Shown: positions 53,200 through 61,841 of the stretch, one piece after another
Position numbering within the stretch: position 1 is the first letter of the stretch
Layout: the number at the start of each line of letters is the position of its first letter
Program-made: the position numbers and the translations under genes
Notes under the pieces: generated by a model
What the model was told of the DNA's origin: nothing
Database searches by the model: none
What the model saw: only the letters and a program-made list of their open reading frames with translations
From: Woeseia sp.
GTDB lineage: Bacteria; Pseudomonadota; Gammaproteobacteria; Steroidobacterales; Woeseiaceae
DNA: 64,000 nt
Assembly (NCBI GenBank): GCA_021773015.1
Contig: JAJFKW010000006.1
Span: 248,001-312,000 of the forward strand
Direction of reading: 5' to 3'

Positions 53200-55113
53200 C
53201 TATGATGCGATCGCTGCCTCAACATACGCAGCTCTATCGTTAGCTGCCTCTTCTTTGCTAATGGACTTGGCGTTATACATAGCCTGATCTGCAATATTCA
53301 CCAGCTGCCACAGTTCGTTGCCATGCTCCGGCATTAAGGCAATACCGACGCTGGCCGCACACTCAATTTCTTGCCCCTGAATGATGTAGGCCTCTGACGC
53401 GGTTTCGACGAGTCGCTCTGCAATATGCTTTGCATCTTCAATATCGACGCCAGGTAGCACAATCGAGAACTCGTCACCGCCTAGTCGGGCTAGTACGTCC
53501 TCTGGCCGTAAGCAGTATTCCAATCGATGACCAAATGCTTTTAGCAGAGCATCACCCGCTTTGTGGCCAAAACGATCATTGATCGTTTTGAAGTGATTCA
53601 GATCCAAGTACAGTACCGCGCCCTGCTCACAATTCTCGATCGCAGGAATAGCATTTTGCTCAAAACCGCGACGATTCAGCACGCCCGTCAGCGGATCGCG
53701 CAAGGCATCCGCTAGTATTTTGTCCTCATTGTGTTTCCGAGCCGTGACATCAATGAGCGTCACGGAAAAATCTTGACCGACCGGCTCACCAACTATTCGC
53801 AGCCAAGTTTCCTGCCCACCTACGGATACGGGCAATTCGTAGCTGATACTACCGGGCGTTGCATTTGTGAAGTTGTCGAGCAACTTATTTGGTTCCAGCA
53901 ACCAAAGTTTTTCGATCGGCATACCGACCAATGTGCCGTTACCATCTTGTAGAAATCGTTCTGACGCTTTATTGGCAAATGTACACCGGTACTTTTCATC
54001 ACCACTCGATGCTTTGGCGAAGCGTAGAATACCGTTTGACGAATGCTCTACTAAAGACCGAATGAGGTGTTCGCTGTCTGCCAACGCCTTCAATGCCTGT
54101 TTTCTCTCGGTAACGTCACGGCAAACGACAACCGTTCCCTGATCTTGCCCCGCCGGGCCAACTAGCGGAGCGCTGTTCAATTCGAAATATCGATTTGTCT
54201 GCATACGCACAGTTTCGGTCAGATCGCCATTCTTTGATTCATCCAACAGCGCCTTAGCTTCAGGGAAATTCTCCCATAGACATTGGCCAATAAGTTCCTG
54301 CTCCGGTGATTTCAATAATCCTTGAGCCGGAACGTTTGCGCTGATGATGCGCTGCGATTTATCCAATACGATAATCGGATCGCGTACATGGTCGAACATG
54401 GTCTGATATGCCAAGGGGCTAAAGTCGTAAACTCGCAGCGCAATGCTCGCCCACCAGTACAAAGGCAGCAGCAGCACCAACGTCGTCGCCGTAAAAGGAA
54501 ACCCAATTGGTCCGATGTTCAATACATTGTTTGCCAAACTAACGCCGAATGGCAGCACCGCACAGACCAGTAATACCAAAACCTTTCGTCGGTGAGCAAA
54601 AGCAATAGTAGGTGTCCGACCCGCAAGCGCCACGACCGAATAACCGAAAAGTCCATAAGCGTAGGGATAGAAGACCTGGCGTATCCAAACGTGCTCATTG
54701 CCCGACGTAAATTGAAGTCCGGTGGACGTTTCGACTGACGTCCACAACAGGTGATGGAGTGGATTGCTTATGGCCAACGCGAGCGTCGCTAGCGGTACTA
54801 CGGACAAGACGGCCAGTACCAAACCATGCGGTGGCCCAATCGTGTATTGGCGGTAAATGCTGTAAAACACAATAGGTAAAAAACCGCCGCTTAGAAGTAC
54901 CAATACACGACCTATCCCAAACAAGTTCGAATCTGTCGCATTGTAAGAAAATGCGGTGCCAGCAATCATCGCGCCAATTAGGAATAAAAAGTAGCTGATT
55001 GCATTATTCGTAGACTGCGTCGACTCACGGGATACCTTCACAGCCAGCCACAAATAGAGCGTCGCACACAAAGCGAATGTCGTGGGCAAAATTTGATCGA
55101 ACTGCTCTAGCAC
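53200..55113 (-). CDS. Membrane sensor diguanylate cyclase: 7TM-PAS-PAS-GGDEF
   Basis: Predicted c-di-GMP synthase of 637 residues from a GTG start at 55113, which has GGAG 7 bases upstream; a frame extension to 55152 adds only basic residues. Residues about 1-220 contain seven hydrophobic segments of the histidine-kinase N-terminal 7TM type. PAS domains lie at about 225-340 (MFDHVRDPIIVLDKSQRII) and 345-465. The GGDEF domain (about 470-637) has DPLTGVLNRRGFEQN, LYLDLNHFKTINDRFGHKAGD and the intact active site RLGGDEF (about 546). No inhibitory RxxD is obvious. Monocistronic. Confidence 0.92.
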   Translation of the reverse strand: MLEQFDQILPTTFALCATLYLWLAVKVSRESTQSTNNAISYFLFLIGAMIAGTAFSYNATDSNLFGIGRVLVLLSGGFLPIVFYSIYRQYTIGPPHGLVLAVLSVVPLATLALAISNPLHHLLWTSVETSTGLQFTSGNEHVWIRQVFYPYAYGLFGYSVVALAGRTPTIAFAHRRKVLVLLVCAVLPFGVSLANNVLNIGPIGFPFTATTLVLLLPLYWWASIALRVYDFSPLAYQTMFDHVRDPIIVLDKSQRIISANVPAQGLLKSPEQELIGQCLWENFPEAKALLDESKNGDLTETVRMQTNRYFELNSAPLVGPAGQDQGTVVVCRDVTERKQALKALADSEHLIRSLVEHSSNGILRFAKASSGDEKYRCTFANKASERFLQDGNGTLVGMPIEKLWLLEPNKLLDNFTNATPGSISYELPVSVGGQETWLRIVGEPVGQDFSVTLIDVTARKHNEDKILADALRDPLTGVLNRRGFEQNAIPAIENCEQGAVLYLDLNHFKTINDRFGHKAGDALLKAFGHRLEYCLRPEDVLARLGGDEFSIVLPGVDIEDAKHIAERLVETASEAYIIQGQEIECAASVGIALMPEHGNELWQLVNIADQAMYNAKSISKEEAANDRAAYVEAAIAS

Positions 55114-55306
55114 GCGTTGACTCCGTCGACGGCGCGTACCCAAGCGACGCACCCTCTACGATGCTACCGGCAGACTCTCCAGGGCGCTGCGACCTATGCC
55201 GCATTCCCGAATGCGCACTTCTGAGGCGCCGCGAATGCAGACATCGATGCGGGTCTCAATTGAGAAAATAACCCGTATATAGTCGCTTTTCTGTATTTAT
55301 GTGCTG

Positions 55307-56443
55307 CTAGAGACCGTATGCGGTGTCCTCAACCAGCTGGTCGACAACCGCGATGCAACATTCGTGCGGATCTGCTCCGGCTGCTTCCGCGAGTTCATAC
55401 GTCTTCAGCTGCCGGTGCGCACTCGTCCCAACTTGCATGATTCCTTGGACTGATGCTATTTCCTCCTCGCAGCCTAACGCTGCGGCATCATCTGCTGTCA
55501 GATACAAGATCTCTTCGAGTAAATCGGCAAATGGAACAACCTCGCCCTTGCCAAAGTCAATCATGCCCTCGTCAAAACTGTAGCGCATCGCGCGCCATCG
55601 ATTTTCTCGAATTAGCATCGGCGTATAATTGCGCCAACGCTGATTCGATAATCGCAATCGATACATCATTCGTGACAAGCATTGCACTAGTGCCGTCAAG
55701 GCGATCGCATCGTCCAAGCGTGTGCAGACATCCATAATGCGAGTTTCTAGCGTGGGGAATCGGCTGCTGGGGCGCAGGTCCCACCATATCTTGCTTGAAT
55801 CTTCGATCAGTCCGGCATTTATTAGGATCTGCACATGCCGCATGTACTCCGCATAACTTTGAAACCGTTCAGGCAATCCGGTTCTTGGCAGCGCGTCGAA
55901 TATGGTTAGCCGATAGCTTTTCAAACCGGTATCGCGGCCACCCCAAAACGGTGAGGAACACGACAAGGCCAGTAGATGCGGTAAGAAGTATCCCAATTGA
56001 CTCATCAAATCGATACGCAACGCGTCGTCGTTTAAACCGACGTGCACGTGCATACCGCAGATGACCATACGACGGGCGGCCGCCTGCATTTCCGTCGTTA
56101 GCGCGTCGTAGCGTTCTTTAGCGGTGTGCTTTTGCTCTGTCCAATGACTGAACGGATGCGTCGAAGCGGCGATCGGCGCTAAACCATGGCGCGCAGCGAC
56201 CTCGATGACGCCACCACGAAGACGGACTAACTCCGCGCGGGCTTCCTTGACGTTATTACAGACCTTCGTACCAACCTCGATCTGTGACCGCAACAATTCC
56301 GAGGTCACTTGCTCGCCCAACAATTCCTCGCACTCTCCAATTAAGGTTTGCGGCGGCTCGATAACCAGCGCGCGGGTTTCCTTATCGACGAGTAGATACT
56401 CTTCTTCAACGCCAAGCGTGAACGGTGGTTCAGAGCGCTTCAT
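55307..56443 (-). CDS. ybdK: YbdK-type carboxylate-amine ligase (GCS2 family)
   Basis: Weak glutamate-cysteine ligase-like enzyme of 378 residues. FTLGVEEEYLLVD (about 8-20) holds the metal-binding acidic cluster; ELLRSQIEVGTKVC, RMVICGMHVHVGL and FPTLETRIMDVCTRLDD complete the ATP-metal site. Family members condense amino acids in vitro, but the true product is unclear. It is followed upstream by an N-formylglutamate amidohydrolase-like gene 24 bases away on the same strand. Confidence 0.9.
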   Translation of the reverse strand: MKRSEPPFTLGVEEEYLLVDKETRALVIEPPQTLIGECEELLGEQVTSELLRSQIEVGTKVCNNVKEARAELVRLRGGVIEVAARHGLAPIAASTHPFSHWTEQKHTAKERYDALTTEMQAAARRMVICGMHVHVGLNDDALRIDLMSQLGYFLPHLLALSCSSPFWGGRDTGLKSYRLTIFDALPRTGLPERFQSYAEYMRHVQILINAGLIEDSSKIWWDLRPSSRFPTLETRIMDVCTRLDDAIALTALVQCLSRMMYRLRLSNQRWRNYTPMLIRENRWRAMRYSFDEGMIDFGKGEVVPFADLLEEILYLTADDAAALGCEEEIASVQGIMQVGTSAHRQLKTYELAEAAGADPHECCIAVVDQLVEDTAYGL

Positions 56444-56467
56444 ATTCGATCTCCAAATTTCTTGTTT

Positions 56468-57292
56468 TTATGTCGCGGGGGCTTTTTTCCTATGACGCTG
56501 AATGTTTGTCGGAAACAATTGCAGCAATATTCGTTCGATGATTGGACCCAATACATCCGCTATCGCCGTGACGCCTTCGTTGTTTGCGATGAGATCTTGG
56601 CGAATTTCAATGCCAACATGCGGCAATTCATTTGCCTCCGCATGATGGTCTATTGTGAAGTCCTGCGGTGCTTTTCCAGAATAAGGTTCGTTGTCTCCAA
56701 CGACGAAATCCATAGCCCTAAACGCCGCAATCATTGGCTGCGCAATGCGCCCATCGGTGTCCCACAGAATACCAACCTCCCACGGGCGAGCAAGACCATT
56801 CATCACTGGCGTAAAACTATGTATCGCAATTATCGCCGGTCTGATATCACGTTCAGCGAACCGACTAATTTGTGCCGATATCTGCCGGTGGTAGGGCCAA
56901 TAAATTTCATCCGCACGCATTTGTTTATCGACGGCACTTAGATTTCGGTTACCAGCAACGACAACGCCGTCACCGAACTCCAAAAATGCGCCCGGGTCCA
57001 ACAGTTCGCGATTACAGTCAATAACCATTCTAGAATAAGATTGCAGCACCGCCGTCGCGGCGAGCCGTTGCGCCAGTAATTCAGTTAGTGAGCCGGCACC
57101 AATATCGGACGCCAGGTGACAACGTCGCACAGCAGGATCTACGCCAAGTCCATCTAGGGCTGCAGGAATATATCGACTTGCATGATCACAGAGTAGTAAC
57201 AGCGGTTTAACCGCGGAACCGTTTAGTGTTTGGAAGGGCGACGGCTCGTCTGAGCTCAGCAAGCGTTCTATGTTATTGCCTTCTTTGGGCAT
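56468..57292 (-). CDS. N-formylglutamate amidohydrolase-like protein
   Basis: FGase-family zinc hydrolase, 274 residues. Motifs: LLLCDHASRYIPAALDGLG (about 31-50), HLASDIGAGSLTELLAQRL, SRMVIDCNRELLDPG, AIIAIHSFTPVMNG and VGIEIRQDLI near the end. These give the usual His/Glu/Asp ligands. Just upstream of the ligase gene. In histidine degradation FGase releases glutamate, but the absence of hut genes here argues for another role with the ligase (inference). Confidence 0.88.
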   Translation of the reverse strand: MPKEGNNIERLLSSDEPSPFQTLNGSAVKPLLLLCDHASRYIPAALDGLGVDPAVRRCHLASDIGAGSLTELLAQRLAATAVLQSYSRMVIDCNRELLDPGAFLEFGDGVVVAGNRNLSAVDKQMRADEIYWPYHRQISAQISRFAERDIRPAIIAIHSFTPVMNGLARPWEVGILWDTDGRIAQPMIAAFRAMDFVVGDNEPYSGKAPQDFTIDHHAEANELPHVGIEIRQDLIANNEGVTAIADVLGPIIERILLQLFPTNIQRHRKKAPAT

Positions 57293-57358
57293 TCATTCGC
57301 GTAATAAGTAAATTTGTCGATCAAGTGTACCGCATCGTGCGGCTCGACCAAGAAATTT

Positions 57359-60300
57359 TTAGGCATGCAATGTCGAATAGGCCTCATCGGCCCAAGGTTC
57401 GAACGTTTGCACCGATGTTGGTCGTGCGATGTAATATCCCTGTGCGAATTCGACGCCAAGCTCGCTCAATTTCTCCAACACCACACGGGTCTCGACGCGC
57501 TCCGCTATGGTCTCGATTCCCATTGCCTTGCCGACATCGTTAATTGCCCGCACCATGCTTTCGTCAACTGGGTCATCTACAACATTGCGAATAAAGTGGC
57601 CATCGATCTTGAGGTAGTCCACCGGCAGATTCTTCAGATAGGTAAATGAGGATAGGCCGCTGCCAAAATCATCTAGAGAAAATTTGCATCCTAATTGTTT
57701 TAGCGTTTGCATAAAGTGGATAACTCTCGACAAATTGGATATTGCAGCCGTTTCCGTAATCTCAAAGCAGATTGCGCCGTCCGGCAACTTCTCCTTACGC
57801 AATTCATCAATTACAAAATCAAGAAACCGATCCTCGCTGAGTGACGTTCCGGAAAGGTTGATGGCCAACGTAAATCTCGCTTCGTCTGCTTCCGGGTTTC
57901 TGTCGGCAAGTTGAGAAAGCGCTTCGTGGATCACCCAGCGGTCGAGAACCGGCATCAAGTTGTAACGCTCTGCAGCCGGAATAAATGAGTTTGGCTGTAC
58001 CAGGTCACCGTTTTCGTCGCGCATGCGCAGCAGCAGCTCGTAGTGACCACGAGACCTGACGTTTGTCTTTCCGATACCGATAATCGGCTGATAAAACAAC
58101 TCCAGCCTGTTTTCCTCCACGGCACTGGTAATTCGGGAGACCCATTTCATCTCCTCATGACGTACAGATACGTCGCGCCTCTGATAGAGATGGGTCTTGT
58201 TACGGCCCATATCCTTCGCCGAGTAACATGCAACATCCGCGGAGCTCATCAACGCACCAACATCATCGGTATCTTGATTGACAAGCACTACGCCGATTGA
58301 TGCCCGCACACTAAGGAATGCGTCCTTCCAATTAAATCGATAAGACTCAATTTCAGCTCGAATCGCCTCGGCGACTTCCATTGCGCGAGCCTCGTCACAA
58401 TGTTTCAGCAAAATGCCGAATTCATCACCACCGAGCCGCGCCAAAATATCGGTAGACCGAATGTTTGCCTGTACTAAATTTGAGATCTGCCGCAACAACT
58501 CGTCGCCGGCGTTGTGCCCGAATGTATCGTTCACGACCTTGAACTGATCCAGGTCGAGATAAAGCAAAGCATGCTGTTGATCGGTTTTCTGGCGCGACGA
58601 GTCGACAACAGTAACGAGCTGCGTTTCAAATTCGCTGCGGTTTATCAATCCAGTCAGCGCGTCATGTGATGCTTGATAAGATAGTTGCCGAAAAAGCCGC
58701 GACTCCTTGCTGACATCATGAAAGACCATCACCGCACCGATGACATTGCCAATTCGATCTCGAATGGGTGCCGCAGAGTCCTGAATCGGGACCTCTCCTT
58801 CGCCTTGATTGATCAGAACCGAGTTCTCCGCAAGTGTGATAACACGACCTTCCTTTAAGGCTCTTGTTACCGGGTTTTCGACCGACGCGCGGGTATGCTC
58901 ATTGATGATGGTCATGACTTCGGAAATCTGGCGACCGCGCGCACTACGTACATCCCAACCAGTCAATCCCTGTGCGACCGGATTGATGTAGTCGATGCAT
59001 CCTTCTGCGTCGGTTGTAATAACACCGTCGCCGATTGATTGCAGCGTAATCTGCGCGCGTTCTTTTTCTTCAAATACCTTTGTTTCCGCAATTTTACGGT
59101 CCGTAATATCCGTTAACGTTCCCTCGTGCGCGACCAGCACCCCTTCATCGTCGTAAATCGCACGCGAGTTTTCCAGAACAACGATCTCCGCGCCGTCCTT
59201 GCGACGTAATCGGTATTCGAAGTTTTTGACGACCCCTTCGGCCTCCAGTCGTGCGAATACTCGCTCGCGGTCAATTGGATTTACGTAAAGTAACGTCGTC
59301 TTTCCAGCTTTCTTTAGGTCGTCAGCGCTCTCGTAGCCGAGCATATCGACCAACGCCGGATTTACAGTGATAATGTCGCCGTTTCGCGAGGATATATAGA
59401 CGCCGTCGACAACATTCTCGAACAGACCACGGTAGCGTGACTCACTACTCCGCAGTTTTTGTTCGTCGACATGGCGTTTAATTGCAATACCGGTTAATCG
59501 CGCAATTCGCGACAATTTGTCTAGCTCATCAGTCGATGGTTTATGCGGCCGGGACAGATACACATCTAGTGTCCCAATGATGCGGCTTTGCGCACCATAA
59601 ACCGGTAGCGACCAACAAGCAGAAATGCCGAATTCCGCCAGCGCCTTGCGATTCTTAGCCCATCCGGGAGCAGCTCGAAGATCGTCAACGAACTTGTCTC
59701 TCGTGGAATAGACGGCCTCGCCGCATGTCAATCCGACCTCGCTGACTCGCGCGAAATCAAGCAGCAACTTAAACTCATCTGGAAGATTCGGCGCCTGCTC
59801 GACATGCAACGTCTGAGATTTTACGTCCAGCTGCATAATGGCAGCCCGCATACCGCTATCCATTTGTTCAACACACCTGCAAATGGATCTCAGCGTTCGA
59901 TCAAAAGGCGTGCTCGATGCGATCATCTCGAGTATCTTATTTTCCGCATACGTAAAATCATCGCGCCGTTTACGGTCGGTGATATCTGTGATGCTGACGC
60001 GCAATAGACTTCGGTTTCGGTCAGGTAACTGACTGAATCGAACTTCTGTCGGAAACTCATTTCCGCGCGAATCTTTGTGAACCCATTCAAATCTCGGATG
60101 TTCACCTCTAAGCGCGCGATCGATATAACCGCGTTTAACACCGAATGACGGTAACCCATCCGGCTGCATACGCGGGCTAATTGCTTGCGGACCAATACTG
60201 AGCAATCGACCCCGTGATAGGTTGAACAATTCGCAGGCGTTTTCATTCGCATCAACAAATCGGTTGCTTTTGACATCAAGCACAACAATGGATTCTGGCG

Positions 60301-60871
60301 CGTTTTCAACTAAGGCACGATAACGTTCTTCATTCTCACGCAGCGTACGTTCTGCTTCTTTTCGGCCGCTTACGTCTCGCAGACTAATGACGTAGATGCT
60401 ACCGCCAACGGACTCCAGACAACTGGCGTTTATTTCCGCCGTAAATTCGTTACCGCTGATATCGACAGCCTTGATTTCACCGGCAGATATAGAGCTGGCC
60501 ACATCGTCCAGATTCGACATGAATGGGGCAAGATAGTCGGCAATCGAATTCGATCCGATATCTGACAAGAACCGATTTATGCGACTGCCAACAAGCTCTT
60601 CTTTTGGCACACCGAAATAGCGCGCGCAGACTTTGTTGCAATTTCTGATCGATCCCGTTTCGCTAACTGATAGCAACGCATCGGTCACACTATCGAATAT
60701 AACTTCAATCGGGGTTGTTGAGGTTAATGTGTGTGCCAGTGATTCGCTTAGCGTCGCCTCCATTTTGTCATAATGCTCGTCGATGAGCTTCAGCAAGGAG
60801 GAAAAGTCTAGTTGGCTATTCGCTGACTTTTCGGTCGCGCTTTTAATACGTTTTCTTAATTCCGGATGCAT
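57359..60871 (-). CDS. PAS-PAS-GAF-PAS-PAS-GGDEF-EAL c-di-GMP protein
   Basis: Cytoplasmic c-di-GMP turnover protein of 1170 residues from the ATG at 60871 (MHPELRKRIKSATEKS); a frame extension adds 30 unlike residues. An N-terminal helical segment is followed by PAS1 (about 55-170), PAS2 (about 180-300), GAF (about 310-460), PAS3 (about 470-590) and PAS4 (about 595-720). The GGDEF domain (about 730-900) has LYLDLDQFKVVNDTFGHNAGD and RLGGDEF (about 813), so synthesis looks intact. The EAL domain (about 915-1165) has YELLLRM (Glu kept), NLSGTSLSE, CFEITETAAI, LDDFGSGLSSF and DYLKIDG; the main metal ligands are present. No membrane segments. Confidence 0.94.
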   Translation of the reverse strand: MHPELRKRIKSATEKSANSQLDFSSLLKLIDEHYDKMEATLSESLAHTLTSTTPIEVIFDSVTDALLSVSETGSIRNCNKVCARYFGVPKEELVGSRINRFLSDIGSNSIADYLAPFMSNLDDVASSISAGEIKAVDISGNEFTAEINASCLESVGGSIYVISLRDVSGRKEAERTLRENEERYRALVENAPESIVVLDVKSNRFVDANENACELFNLSRGRLLSIGPQAISPRMQPDGLPSFGVKRGYIDRALRGEHPRFEWVHKDSRGNEFPTEVRFSQLPDRNRSLLRVSITDITDRKRRDDFTYAENKILEMIASSTPFDRTLRSICRCVEQMDSGMRAAIMQLDVKSQTLHVEQAPNLPDEFKLLLDFARVSEVGLTCGEAVYSTRDKFVDDLRAAPGWAKNRKALAEFGISACWSLPVYGAQSRIIGTLDVYLSRPHKPSTDELDKLSRIARLTGIAIKRHVDEQKLRSSESRYRGLFENVVDGVYISSRNGDIITVNPALVDMLGYESADDLKKAGKTTLLYVNPIDRERVFARLEAEGVVKNFEYRLRRKDGAEIVVLENSRAIYDDEGVLVAHEGTLTDITDRKIAETKVFEEKERAQITLQSIGDGVITTDAEGCIDYINPVAQGLTGWDVRSARGRQISEVMTIINEHTRASVENPVTRALKEGRVITLAENSVLINQGEGEVPIQDSAAPIRDRIGNVIGAVMVFHDVSKESRLFRQLSYQASHDALTGLINRSEFETQLVTVVDSSRQKTDQQHALLYLDLDQFKVVNDTFGHNAGDELLRQISNLVQANIRSTDILARLGGDEFGILLKHCDEARAMEVAEAIRAEIESYRFNWKDAFLSVRASIGVVLVNQDTDDVGALMSSADVACYSAKDMGRNKTHLYQRRDVSVRHEEMKWVSRITSAVEENRLELFYQPIIGIGKTNVRSRGHYELLLRMRDENGDLVQPNSFIPAAERYNLMPVLDRWVIHEALSQLADRNPEADEARFTLAINLSGTSLSEDRFLDFVIDELRKEKLPDGAICFEITETAAISNLSRVIHFMQTLKQLGCKFSLDDFGSGLSSFTYLKNLPVDYLKIDGHFIRNVVDDPVDESMVRAINDVGKAMGIETIAERVETRVVLEKLSELGVEFAQGYYIARPTSVQTFEPWADEAYSTLHA

Positions 60872-61226
60872 CGACGCCTGTCTGCCTGTCAATCGACCGA
60901 TCCCTGTCAGAAGCTGAATTACGCAGCAGGCCTGGTCGACGATCCTCGAGACATCGCCCAACTGCTACCTAACGCAACCATTCGGACTCCAGAAGAAACA
61001 ATAATTTCTTGCAGAACAAAGGTCTGTGAAGCATCTCTCGTAATCAACATGCGAGCAATAACAAACAGGCTTTTGGGTTTGCAACATTATGGAAAATGGA
61101 GCACGGAACGCATTGAATTTTTGGCAATACATCGGCTGTCGGCGAGGTCGCTGGGGCTTCCCCATTTCTGCCGGCCACGACGCGACAGTTAGCCGCCCAC
61201 CGGCCTCGATTGGCAATTGTGTGCGA
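60872..61226. other. Intergenic region without a supported gene
   Basis: About 355 bases between the c-di-GMP protein gene and a lipoprotein gene, both on the minus strand. Frames exist on both strands but lack ribosome-binding sites and protein-like composition. No hairpin or promoter was clear enough to report. Confidence 0.5.
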
Positions 61227-61829
61227 CTAAGTCTGCTCCGCCGGCATCGATACGACTGTTTCGCCAGCATCCGTTTCCTTTAACTCTCCATTACTTTCAA
61301 GCTCTGGCGGCGCGCTGCCGACCTGGATCGGAATTGCGGCAGTTTTCATAAGCCGGCTATCGGAGCCATCCACAGTAAGCAACTCCGCAGATACGTTTAA
61401 ATAAAGCCGGCCTTCCCGTTGTGGAATTACCGTGATCTGTTGGCTTCGAAGTGCATTTTCAGCACCCGCATCAAACTCAGTCAGTCTTACCTGTGATTCA
61501 GGAAACAACATGCTTGTCGCATCGTTGACACGATAGTGCACGGTGAGTGCTCGATTGTGCATGTTTGAAGAAACAAAAACGTTCACGGCGACAGGCTGTC
61601 CAACGATCGGTGTACCTTGTATTTCGTAACGAATCGAAATTGGCGCAGATGGTTTGACGGTACCCTGTACACCGTTCTTTACTGCAGCATCAACAGTCGC
61701 CACCGCGATAATGCTGTCATTATTCGGCGTTGTCGCGGTCGCCTCGGATTGTTCTTCGCTGCTGCATGCGAAAACCATTGCAAGAAGACTCACACCAAGA
61801 GTGATTCGGAATATTTTGAATTGGATCAT
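61227..61829 (-). CDS. Putative lipoprotein of unknown function
   Basis: The 200-residue precursor has a signal with lipobox (LLAMVFACSSEEQ). The mature part is beta-rich (ISIRYEIQGTPIVGQPVAVNVFVSS, LTVHYRVND, QQITVIPQREGRLYLNVSAEL), suggesting an Ig-like periplasmic domain. It starts 12 bases after the stop of the large metallopeptidase-like gene on the same strand and may be co-expressed with it. Family not recognised. Confidence 0.75.
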   Translation of the reverse strand: MIQFKIFRITLGVSLLAMVFACSSEEQSEATATTPNNDSIIAVATVDAAVKNGVQGTVKPSAPISIRYEIQGTPIVGQPVAVNVFVSSNMHNRALTVHYRVNDATSMLFPESQVRLTEFDAGAENALRSQQITVIPQREGRLYLNVSAELLTVDGSDSRLMKTAAIPIQVGSAPPELESNGELKETDAGETVVSMPAEQT

Positions 61830-61841
61830 ACTAGGGTGCCC

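Noticed and set aside
60965-61283. Overlapping frames on both strands before the lipoprotein gene
   Set aside because: Cys/Arg-rich products without a ribosome-binding site; typical of non-coding sequence.
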